Below are positions 47,948 to 55,859 of a stretch of 64,000 bases of DNA, one piece after another. The stretch comes from Alphaproteobacteria bacterium (GTDB lineage Bacteria; Pseudomonadota; Alphaproteobacteria; JAUXUR01). The notes beneath the pieces were generated by a model. It was not told the DNA's origin and did not search any database. It saw only the letters and a program-made list of their open reading frames with translations. Both the position numbers and the translations under genes were made by a program. Where the stretch lies: positions 42,638 to 106,637 of the forward strand of contig JAUXUR010000044.1 of NCBI GenBank assembly GCA_030680745.1, given 5' to 3'. Each line of letters begins with the position of its first letter. The stretch's first letter is position 1.

Positions 47948-49141
47948 TTAAAAATGGCGTGATGGCGGCACAATAATACGTGCAGACCCTTGATCTACTT
48001 CAAAAATAGCATAACGACGTTCTACCTCACCATGAACATTTAATCTAAATGGACCATCAATACCATTGAAACCTTCTTTTTGAGTTAATGCTTCGTTTGA
48101 TACTTTAAGGCCTTCTTTGGTAAAGGATGTAATAAGGGCGATCATATCATAAGCAATGGTCGCAATTTCACTGGGCTCGTAATGATATGTATCCATAAAA
48201 CGCTTTCTGAATTTTTCACGTTCAACTGAATCAGGCGCTGCAAAAAGTGCTCCTTTAAGCAATATTTCTTTACTTGCACTCGCTTCTTTAAGGATATCAG
48301 GCCCAAAGACTTTAATATTTTTAAAATCAACACCTTGATGCGCAAGCACTTCGACAATTTGAGCCAATTTATCAGCACGTTCAGGAATAAAAATAGCATC
48401 CATAAAATCTTTTGGATTAGGCACATGGCCAGGCGCAATCCCTAAAAGAGACTGCACATGTTCTCCAAATCGTGTCGTCGAGCGATCATAATATACTTCA
48501 CGTGTAATGGTTGCATGATGTGCACCTTGTTTTAAGCTTTCAACCGCTAATTGCGCATAACGCGTATTAGGGGATAAAATGGCAATTTTTTTGTATCCTT
48601 TTTCAACTAAATATTCCGTTAAGAATTTTGTTTGTTCACCAGGGTTAAAGCCCAAAGGATAGATGCCTCTATTTGCAATTTCAGGTGTATTCGAAAGACT
48701 TAAGACAGGGACATTCGCTTGTTGTGCTAAAGCTGTTATAGCGCGTGTACTTTGAGAAAAGACAGGCCCTAAAAAGACCTCAACACCATCACGAATCGCA
48801 TTTTCAGCTTGTGTTATGACTTGATTAGCATCAGCGCCAGTATCATAAGGTCTTAATATTATATTTTGTGCTTTAAGATCAAAAAGCGCTAATTTAGCTG
48901 CATCCATAATGGATTTACCCACTTCTTGACCAGATCCAGAAAAAGGTAAAAGAAGTGCAACAAGTGTTTGTTCACCTTGTCTTTTTTGAGGCAAAGAGTG
49001 TTTTTGAAGTGTGGGATCAGGTAAAATAGGAATCGATGACGATTGAGGTTTATGCATTGTGTCACAACCCGTTAAAAACAAAGCGATAAACATGAATTGA
49101 AAAAAAATCCGCGCGTTTTTCAATTTGACAAAACCAAGCAT
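47948..49141 (-). CDS. LpoA/YraM-like penicillin-binding-protein activator lipoprotein
   Basis: A 397-residue outer-membrane lipoprotein candidate. The start ATG (49141) is preceded by AAGGG; a GTG at 49150 is less likely. The lipobox FLTGC lies at about residues 22-26. The rest is a type I periplasmic-binding fold: VALLLPFSGSGQEVGKSIMDAA (from about residue 60), VFLGPVFSQSTRAI, VLSLSNTP, KKIAILSPNTRYAQ. In proteobacteria the homologue next to rsmI and yraN is YraM/LpoA, which stimulates peptidoglycan synthase PBP1A; in alphaproteobacteria the function is inferred. Divergent from rsmI with 62 bases between. Confidence 0.88.
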   Translation of the reverse strand: MLGFVKLKNARIFFQFMFIALFLTGCDTMHKPQSSSIPILPDPTLQKHSLPQKRQGEQTLVALLLPFSGSGQEVGKSIMDAAKLALFDLKAQNIILRPYDTGADANQVITQAENAIRDGVEVFLGPVFSQSTRAITALAQQANVPVLSLSNTPEIANRGIYPLGFNPGEQTKFLTEYLVEKGYKKIAILSPNTRYAQLAVESLKQGAHHATITREVYYDRSTTRFGEHVQSLLGIAPGHVPNPKDFMDAIFIPERADKLAQIVEVLAHQGVDFKNIKVFGPDILKEASASKEILLKGALFAAPDSVEREKFRKRFMDTYHYEPSEIATIAYDMIALITSFTKEGLKVSNEALTQKEGFNGIDGPFRLNVHGEVERRYAIFEVDQGSARIIVPPSRHF

Positions 49142-49203
49142 TACATGCACCCTTCAATACGAATATGAGAATTTCATTTTATAGGGAAGTTTGGCTGAAG
49201 TAA

Positions 49204-50079
49204 ATGCATGATGACGATTTAAAAAAAAATGTTGTAAAATCGGGACTTTATTTAATTGCGACCCCCATTGGTAATTTAGGCGATATAAGCTTTCGTGCAA
49301 TCGAAATATTAAAGCAAATGGATTACATTTACTGTGAAGATACACGCGTTACACAAACACTTTTATCCTTTTACGATATAAAGAAAACACTTTCGACTTA
49401 TCATGATCATAACGCTGATAGAACGCGCGCACATATCATTGCCCAGATTGAAGAAGGTAAAAAAATAGCGCTTGTATCTGATGCAGGCATGCCGCTTGTT
49501 TCTGACCCAGGTTATAAATTGGTGAAAGAAACAAAAGCCAAAAATCTTTATGTGACTATCATTCCAGGTGCTTCAGCGCCTTTGACAGCACTTGCTTTAT
49601 CAACTTTACCGCCGAACCAATTTTATTTTGGTGGATTTTTTCCAGATAAACAAGAAAAACAAAAGAAATTGCTGTTGTCACTCGCTCATTTAGAAGCAAC
49701 GCTGATTTTTTTCGAAGCGCCTCATCGCATTAAAGAGACTATTCAGATCATTCATGACCAAATCGGCGACAGGCTGATGGTTGTTGCGCGCGAACTCACT
49801 AAAAAATTTGAAGAAATCATTGTTGAAAAAGCATCAATACTCTTGGAGCGTTATGCTGTAACACCACCCAGAGGCGAGTGTGTTTTATTAATTGAAGGTT
49901 TCCAGCAAGAAACAAAATTGATTGATGATTGTGATGACGAAATTTTAGCCTTGCTTAAGGATCATAAAATAAAAGAAGTCGCTGAAATTATTTCAACACT
50001 TTATAAATTTCCTAAAAAAGAGGTTTATGCCCGTGCCCTTTTACTTACCCAAAAGCAAAAACTATCTGAAGAAGACTAA
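49204..50079 (+). CDS. rsmI: 16S rRNA (cytidine-1402-2'-O)-methyltransferase
   Basis: A 291-residue SAM-dependent enzyme of the tetrapyrrole-methylase fold that methylates the 2'-O of C1402 in the decoding centre. Signatures: LYLIATPIGNLGDISFRAIE (residues 16-35), CEDTRVT (about 44-50), VSDAGMPLVSDPGYKLV (about 95-111), IPGASAPLTALALS, and FFEAPHRI. Length normal. Its end overlaps the start of yraN by 53 bases. First gene of rsmI-yraN-gshB-comM. Confidence 0.97.
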   Translation: MHDDDLKKNVVKSGLYLIATPIGNLGDISFRAIEILKQMDYIYCEDTRVTQTLLSFYDIKKTLSTYHDHNADRTRAHIIAQIEEGKKIALVSDAGMPLVSDPGYKLVKETKAKNLYVTIIPGASAPLTALALSTLPPNQFYFGGFFPDKQEKQKKLLLSLAHLEATLIFFEAPHRIKETIQIIHDQIGDRLMVVARELTKKFEEIIVEKASILLERYAVTPPRGECVLLIEGFQQETKLIDDCDDEILALLKDHKIKEVAEIISTLYKFPKKEVYARALLLTQKQKLSEED

Positions 50080-50425
50080 AGCCAATCAAGATGGCAAAAG
50101 GGGTGAATTTTTAGCACTCTTTTTTTTGAGACTAAAAGGTTATAGATGTTTAGCGCAAAATTACAAAACACCTGTGGGTGAGATCGATCTTGTGATGCGC
50201 AAAGGAAAAACGCTTATTTTTGTTGAAGTTAAAACACGTCCATCTTTAAACGAGGCTTTAGAAGCTTTACGACAGGCACAACAAAAACGCATCCTCAAAA
50301 CTGCTTTATGGTTCATGAAAGAATTTAAAGCTTATACAAATTATGATATGCGTTTTGATTTTATAGGCATTGCGCCTTCATCTTGGCCTAAACATATTCA
50401 AAATGCTTGGGGAGCTAATAAATGA
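50027..50425 (+). CDS. yraN: YraN family (UPF0102) putative endonuclease
   Basis: A 132-residue protein with a restriction-endonuclease-like core: GKRGEFLALFFLRLKGYR, then the nuclease-type triad region VGEIDLVMRKGKTLIFVEVKTR (Glu, Asp, Glu-x-Lys at about residues 53-73). Known relatives may process branched DNA; the cellular role is not firmly set. It begins inside the end of rsmI and its TGA overlaps the gshB ATG (ATGA), so three genes are tightly coupled. Confidence 0.93.
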   Translation: MPVPFYLPKSKNYLKKTKANQDGKRGEFLALFFLRLKGYRCLAQNYKTPVGEIDLVMRKGKTLIFVEVKTRPSLNEALEALRQAQQKRILKTALWFMKEFKAYTNYDMRFDFIGIAPSSWPKHIQNAWGANK

Positions 50426-51351
50426 TTATTGCATTACAAATGGATCCGATTGAATCAATTAACATTGCAACCGATACTAGTTTTATGATTGGGCTTGAAG
50501 CACAAAAACGAGGTTTTCAACTTTTTTGTTATCAACCTCAGAATCTTTCATTGTCGTTAGACGGCCTAAAAGCCTATGGCCATTTTATAAAGCTTTATGA
50601 TAATCCCAATCATTATTTTGAAAAGCAAGATTCTGTTTCATTTGATTTAAAGCAAGCAAATATTGTTTGGGTGCGCCAAGATCCTCCCTTTGATTTAGCT
50701 TATATAACAGCGACTTATTTGTTGGATACAATTGCGTCTACAACACTGATTCTTAATAATCCAAAATCGCTTAGGGATTATCCTGAAAAATTACTGCCTT
50801 TTCAATTTCAAGAATTCATGGCACCGACACTCATTTCAAGAAACATCGAAGATTTTTATAATTTTTTTGAAACACATCAAGATGTTGTTTTGAAACCTCT
50901 TTATGGCGCCAAAGGTCACGCCGTTATTCGTTTGCAACATAAAGAGAATTTGGGTGGTGCGATTGATTTATTTGAAGCGCTTGAAAATACGCCTTTTATT
51001 ATGCAAAAATTTATCCCTGAAGTATCACTTGGTGATAAACGCATTCTATTTGTAGATGGAGACGTCGTTGGTGCTTTTAAACGTATTCCGCAAACAGGGT
51101 ATATTAGATCAAATATTGTGCTTGGTGGTACTGCAGAATTATGTGATTTAACAGATAAAGAACAAGAATTAGCCAAAGTGTTGGGACCCTTCTTAAAAGA
51201 AAAAGGCTTGTTTTTAGCAGGCATCGATGTGATTGGCGATTATTTAACGGAAATCAATATTACGTCACCAACAGGTTATGCGTTGTTGAATCGATTAAAC
51301 AATCAAAAAACCCATGAAATTATTTGGAATAAAGCTTTAGAAAAACTGTGA
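50422..51351 (+). CDS. gshB: Glutathione synthetase
   Basis: A 309-residue ATP-grasp ligase joining gamma-glutamylcysteine and glycine. Typical blocks: MDPIESINIATDTSFMIGLEA (residues 7-27), VWVRQDPPFDLAYITATYLLD (about 80-100), KPLYGAKGHAVIRL (about 152-165), GDKRILFVDGDVVGAFKR, and DVIGDYLTEINITSPTGYAL with Mg-binding Glu/Asn. Start overlaps the yraN stop. gshA is not in the window. The enzyme supports redox defence together with katG. Confidence 0.95.
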   Translation: MIIALQMDPIESINIATDTSFMIGLEAQKRGFQLFCYQPQNLSLSLDGLKAYGHFIKLYDNPNHYFEKQDSVSFDLKQANIVWVRQDPPFDLAYITATYLLDTIASTTLILNNPKSLRDYPEKLLPFQFQEFMAPTLISRNIEDFYNFFETHQDVVLKPLYGAKGHAVIRLQHKENLGGAIDLFEALENTPFIMQKFIPEVSLGDKRILFVDGDVVGAFKRIPQTGYIRSNIVLGGTAELCDLTDKEQELAKVLGPFLKEKGLFLAGIDVIGDYLTEINITSPTGYALLNRLNNQKTHEIIWNKALEKL

Positions 51352-51448
51352 CTATCTCAATATCTTGGATTAATTTTACAGTTTCCGCGCATTAATTGTT
51401 AATATCAAAACACTTCTGTAGTTAGAAAAAATAAAAAGGTAGGGAAAA

Positions 51449-52975
51449 ATGGTCGCACGCATTCACACAATCGCTTTTCAGGGTATTGATGCTTTAAATA
51501 TTGATGTTCAAGTGACGTTTACCCCTGGATTACCTGCTTTTACGATTGTTGGCTTACCTGATAAAGCCGTTGGTGAATCGCGTGAACGCGTGCGTGCCGC
51601 CCTTAATGGTCTCGGTCTTTCCTTACCTGCCAAACGCATTACTGTTAATTTATCCCCTGCCGATGTCCTTAAAGAAGGCAGTCATTTTGATTTACCCATT
51701 GCGCTCGGTTTATTGGTTTCAATGAATGTATTATCGAGTCAAGAATTACAAGAATATATCGTGTTGGGCGAACTTGCTCTTGATGGATCCTTATTACCCG
51801 TTAATGGTGTTTTGCCAACAGCCATTGCAGCTTTTGCACAGGATAAAGGACTTATTTGCCCTGAAGCCTGTGGCCAAGAAGCCGCTTGGGCAGGCGACAT
51901 TCGTATCCTTGCGCCTAAGCATCTTTTAGCACTTATTAATCATTTTAAGGGCACACAAATTTTACCTATTCCACAACGTGCCAATATTCCGCAACAACAA
52001 TTTAATCTTGATATGCGCGATGTCAAAGGCCAAGAAATGGCCAAACGCGCTTTCGAAATTGCGGCAGCGGGCGCACATAATATTTTAATGTTAGGGCCAC
52101 CTGGTGCTGGTAAATCGATGCTAGCCGCGCGCATGCCCACCATTTTGCCTGATCTTGAACCTGAAGAAGCGCTTGAAATTAGTATGATTCAAAGTGTGGC
52201 GGGTCTTATTTCGGAAGGTCATATTCAACGAGCGCGCCCTTATCGTGCACCACATCATTCAGCATCACTCGCTGCCATGGTGGGCGGTGGACCCAATGCA
52301 AAGCCAGGTGAGATTTCCTTATCGCATCATGGCGTTTTGTTTTTAGATGAATTACCCGAATTTTCGCGGGCAACCCTTGAAGCGTTACGGCAACCCATTG
52401 AAACAGGCTCTATTTCTGTTGCACGTGTGAACGCACATATCACCTATCCTGCACGTGTTCAGTTGATAGCTGCCATGAATCCATGCAAATGCGGTTATTT
52501 ATCCAATCCGGGGTTAGCTTGTGGTCGTGCACCTAAATGTGGCCAAGATTATCAAGCTAAAATTTCAGGCCCTATTTTAGATCGTATTGATCTTCATTTA
52601 GATTTACCCGCTGTTAAAATCGATGATCTTCATTTGCCACCAGCCAAAGAAGGATCTGCAGAAATCAGAGAGCGTGTAAGATTAGCCCGTGAAAAACAAA
52701 AACAGCGTTACTTGGAACTCGCCCCACATTTAAAAATTCGAACCAATGCAGCAATCGATGATGGTCTATTACGCGAAATTGCACAACCTGATCCAGAAGG
52801 TCGTAAAATGCTAGAACGCGCCGCAGATAAATTTAATTTTTCGGCACGTGGGTATCATCGTTTATTACGTGTGGCACGCACCATTGCCGATCTTGAAAAC
52901 GAAGATCATATTCGATTGACGCATATTGCAGAAGCCATTTCTTATCGTAAAATCAGTATGATGCAAGCGGCCTGA
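51449..52975 (+). CDS. comM: ComM/YifB family AAA+ ATPase (Mg-chelatase-like)
   Basis: A 508-residue protein. The N-terminal Lon-like domain includes FTIVGLPDKAVGESRERVRAAL and ADVLKEGSHFDLPIAL. The AAA+ core has Walker A LGPPGAGKSMLA (about residues 213-224), Walker B VLFLDELPEF (about 296-305) and a C-terminal Mg-chelatase domain (GYHRLLRVARTIADLE). The MNPCKCGY...CGRAPKCG cysteine cluster is a family hallmark. ComM promotes branch migration when transformed DNA is integrated, which pairs it functionally with comEC in this window. 98 bases after gshB. Confidence 0.96.
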   Translation: MVARIHTIAFQGIDALNIDVQVTFTPGLPAFTIVGLPDKAVGESRERVRAALNGLGLSLPAKRITVNLSPADVLKEGSHFDLPIALGLLVSMNVLSSQELQEYIVLGELALDGSLLPVNGVLPTAIAAFAQDKGLICPEACGQEAAWAGDIRILAPKHLLALINHFKGTQILPIPQRANIPQQQFNLDMRDVKGQEMAKRAFEIAAAGAHNILMLGPPGAGKSMLAARMPTILPDLEPEEALEISMIQSVAGLISEGHIQRARPYRAPHHSASLAAMVGGGPNAKPGEISLSHHGVLFLDELPEFSRATLEALRQPIETGSISVARVNAHITYPARVQLIAAMNPCKCGYLSNPGLACGRAPKCGQDYQAKISGPILDRIDLHLDLPAVKIDDLHLPPAKEGSAEIRERVRLAREKQKQRYLELAPHLKIRTNAAIDDGLLREIAQPDPEGRKMLERAADKFNFSARGYHRLLRVARTIADLENEDHIRLTHIAEAISYRKISMMQAA

Positions 52976-53048
52976 TAGATTTGACTTCTTACTATAAAAC
53001 GTGCCAAAAAAAATTGGATTTTAGGACACGTTCTATAACATCAAAAAA

Positions 53049-53897
53049 TCAATTTAAAAGATTGCCGATCATCATACGTTTTTTTGTATTTTGCTCACTT
53101 ATTTTGTCTTGCGTTATTTTTATAAGCTCCATTGCCACATATTGTATTAATAGATCACCCATTTTTGATGCTTTAGAAAAAAGATCAAATGCGTTTTGTA
53201 ATCTACAAGGATCTTTGTCAGCAGGACCCTGACCTAAAAGATACATTATACCCAAACAAATTTGTGCTTTAGGCAATTCAAAATGCGTATATACTTTTTG
53301 AGACGCTACTTTCAATAAATTAAATGCTTTTTCAAATCTGTTAGGATCATTGGCCAATGGCTCTTGATCAAAAAAATACATTTGACCAATGGCTATTTCA
53401 GTAGCATGTTGCAAATAAGGGTTATTATTTTTGCAATATGTATTTGCTAAGAAACCATCTACTAAATCCAAACCATCAAAAACATTCAAATAAAATTTAT
53501 GAGCTTTAAGTAATTTTATGCATACATCAATTTTATCATTGCTTGTATCTTCATCTCTTAAATCTATATTAGACGTTGAAATAATTAGAGAATTTTCAAC
53601 TTGCTCTATTTCCACATCAAACGGCAATGAAAAAGACGAATTAAAACAATCTGTTATTGTATAGCAATTTTGAGAAAAATTCGAGTCAATCCAGAATGGT
53701 GAATTATCAATTTTTGAAATTTCAACCCCTTCAGGATCACAAATTATTCTAATTTGCAAATAATCAGGAAGACATAACATTAGACCATTGTTAAATAACA
53801 CAGTATTATTGCTATAATCTTTTCGAAAAACAATAGTTGCATCAACAGATTGAAATAATAATAAATATAATGAAATTAAAAGTAATAGTTTTTTCAT
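53049..53897 (-). CDS. Secreted protein with two Sel1-like repeats
   Basis: A 282-residue protein with a signal peptide (MKKLLLLISLYLLLFQSVDA). The N-terminal 130 residues look beta-rich with a Cys pair. Two Sel1-type repeats follow: ATEIAIGQMYFFDQEP...AFNLLKVASQK (about 165-202) and KAQICLGIMYLLGQGP...AFDLFSKASKMGD (about 207-245). Sel1 repeats mediate protein binding and are common in host-interaction proteins of intracellular bacteria. The C-terminus is short and basic (TKKRMMIGNLLN). Convergent with comM, 73 bases apart. Confidence 0.8.
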   Translation of the reverse strand: MKKLLLLISLYLLLFQSVDATIVFRKDYSNNTVLFNNGLMLCLPDYLQIRIICDPEGVEISKIDNSPFWIDSNFSQNCYTITDCFNSSFSLPFDVEIEQVENSLIISTSNIDLRDEDTSNDKIDVCIKLLKAHKFYLNVFDGLDLVDGFLANTYCKNNNPYLQHATEIAIGQMYFFDQEPLANDPNRFEKAFNLLKVASQKVYTHFELPKAQICLGIMYLLGQGPADKDPCRLQNAFDLFSKASKMGDLLIQYVAMELIKITQDKISEQNTKKRMMIGNLLN

Positions 53898-54368
53898 TTA
53901 AAATCCTAACATTTGTATCAAAAAAATAAAATATTATAAAAAGAATACATAAAAGTCAACCAGAATTGTTTTTTATAAAAACTATTAATAAACATCCCTA
54001 GGTTTATATTTTTTTATTTTCATGATACGTCCTGATACAAAAACCATAATTTTTTATTCACCCCTAAGAATCATAGATACAACAAAAAAATTTTGTGATA
54101 TCTTTTTATGAAAATACGCAAATCAATAAGAAAAGTTACGGCCTGTTTGTTATAACAAAAAACACCCTAATGTTGTATTAACAGCACATATTATAGGCAA
54201 ATTAAATTTAATAACAGGATCAGGATCGAATTTATCTATTGTGTAGCGTTAGTATATAAAAATATTTTTTCACAAGACCCCTTGAACCTTGCGTGATGAA
54301 GCGTTAAGTTCGTAGCAATGTACTAAAACAAAAAATTGTGCATGCATTTAAAAACTGTTTAGGAAATA
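53898..54368. other. Gene-free 470-bp stretch
   Basis: AT-rich spacer between divergent genes; the right part (near 54280-54330) is richer in GC and lies just before the NYN gene, where a promoter is expected. No convincing -10/-35 pair, tRNA or repeat was found. Confidence 0.4.
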
Positions 54369-55055
54369 ATGATGTTTTACCCACAGGAACGCCTTGCCCT
54401 TTTTATTGACGGCGCAAATCTCTACGCGGCAGCACGCGCACTCTCTTTCGATATTGACTATAAACGATTACTCAATCTTTTTGCGCAACGTGGCAGGCTC
54501 ATTCGGGCGTTCTACTATACAGCTTTAATTGAAGATCAAGAATATTCACCTATTAGACCTCTTGTTGATTGGCTTGATTATAACGGCTACACAATGGTCA
54601 CAAAACCAACAAAAGAATACACTGATTCTTATGGTCGCCGTAAAGTTAAAGGCAATATGGATATTGAACTTGCCATTGACGTTATGGAAATGTCAGAACA
54701 TGTCGATCATATCGTTGTCTTTAGTGGCGATGGTGATTTCAGATGTCTTGTAGAAGCGGCACAACGTAAAGGCGTACGCGTCACTGTTGTCAGCACTGTT
54801 CGTTCACAACCACCAATGGTTGCAGATGAATTACGCAGACAAGCGGATCATTTTATGGAACTTATGGATTTAGCACCTTCCATTGCACGTTCACCATCTG
54901 ACGCCGAAGATTATCACTTAGACCCCAAAAGTTTCCCTTACGTTGAACAAGTTCCTCAGCCTGTTATAGAAGGCTACAATCCTTATCCTGACGTTGTCAG
55001 AAATAATGAGGATAATGTTCAAGCAATGTCACGTGGACATAAAACAGACATCTAA
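54369..55055 (+). CDS. NYN-domain (LabA/DUF88) putative ribonuclease
   Basis: A 228-residue protein with a PIN-like NYN fold. Acidic metal-binding residues lie in ALFIDGANLY (about residues 10-19), KGNMDIELAIDVM (about 93-105) and VVFSGDGDFRCLVE (about 116-129), as in the LabA/DUF88 group. These are presumed metal-dependent RNases. The last 60 residues are a Pro/Asp/Asn-rich tail without structure. AGGA precedes two adjacent ATG codons. The uracil-DNA glycosylase gene follows immediately (stop TAA then ATG), so an operon is likely. Confidence 0.9.
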   Translation: MMFYPQERLALFIDGANLYAAARALSFDIDYKRLLNLFAQRGRLIRAFYYTALIEDQEYSPIRPLVDWLDYNGYTMVTKPTKEYTDSYGRRKVKGNMDIELAIDVMEMSEHVDHIVVFSGDGDFRCLVEAAQRKGVRVTVVSTVRSQPPMVADELRRQADHFMELMDLAPSIARSPSDAEDYHLDPKSFPYVEQVPQPVIEGYNPYPDVVRNNEDNVQAMSRGHKTDI

Positions 55056-55742
55056 ATGCACCCAATAACATGCGCAAATGAAGAAGACGGTCTTGATCAT
55101 CATCAAGAACCGTCTAAATCATGTAATTTGTGCCCAAGACTCTTTAACTTCAGGCAAATCAATCAGACAAATCACGAAGATTGGTTCAACGCACCAGTTC
55201 CTTCTTTTGGTGCAGATGACCCACAATTGCTGATTATAGGACTTGCACCCGGTCTTAAAGGTGCAAACCGTACGGGGCGTCCTTTTACGGGTGATTTTGC
55301 TGGTATTTTACTTTACCAAACTTTAATCAAATATGGATTTGCGCAAGGCGTTTTTGACGAACGCATTGATGATGGCTTAAAACTTGTTAATTGTAAAATT
55401 ACCAACGCCGTTAGATGCGTACCACCAGAAAACAAACCAACACCTGTTGAAATTAAAACCTGCCAACAATTTTTGAAAAACACCCTTTCAGCTCAAAAAA
55501 AACTTAAAGTTATCGTGACACTTGGCAAAATAGCGCATGATAGCCTTCTTGATGCATTGGGTTTTAAAAAATCACTTTATCCTTTCGGCCACGAATCAAT
55601 TCATCACCTTAAAACGACAATGCTAAACGATATTGTCCTTATTTCTAGTTATCATTGCTCTAAATACAACACAAGCACTAAAAGACTCACTGAAGAAATG
55701 TTCCACAAAGTCTTTGAAAAAGCATCATTTTTCTTGAAATAA
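55056..55742 (+). CDS. Uracil-DNA glycosylase, type 5 (UdgB-like)
   Basis: A 228-residue base-excision-repair enzyme. Motifs: CNLCPRL at about residues 24-30 and further Cys giving the four ligands of an iron-sulfur cluster; GLAPGLKGANRTGRPFTGD (about 68-86) as motif A of family 5, and the C-terminal SSYHCSKYNT loop where typical UDGs have HPSP. The motif A lacks the catalytic Asp or Asn of families 1-4, consistent with type 5, which removes uracil, hypoxanthine and xanthine. Follows the NYN gene with no gap. Confidence 0.88.
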   Translation: MHPITCANEEDGLDHHQEPSKSCNLCPRLFNFRQINQTNHEDWFNAPVPSFGADDPQLLIIGLAPGLKGANRTGRPFTGDFAGILLYQTLIKYGFAQGVFDERIDDGLKLVNCKITNAVRCVPPENKPTPVEIKTCQQFLKNTLSAQKKLKVIVTLGKIAHDSLLDALGFKKSLYPFGHESIHHLKTTMLNDIVLISSYHCSKYNTSTKRLTEEMFHKVFEKASFFLK

Positions 55743-55859
55743 TTTTCTCATCCAATCCTTAGTACTTTTTTTATTTGTACAACTTAAAAATGTATTTTGT
55801 TAATTTCAAAATGTGATTCATACTAATGGAATAACAATATAAATCTGGGGATGTTTCAT

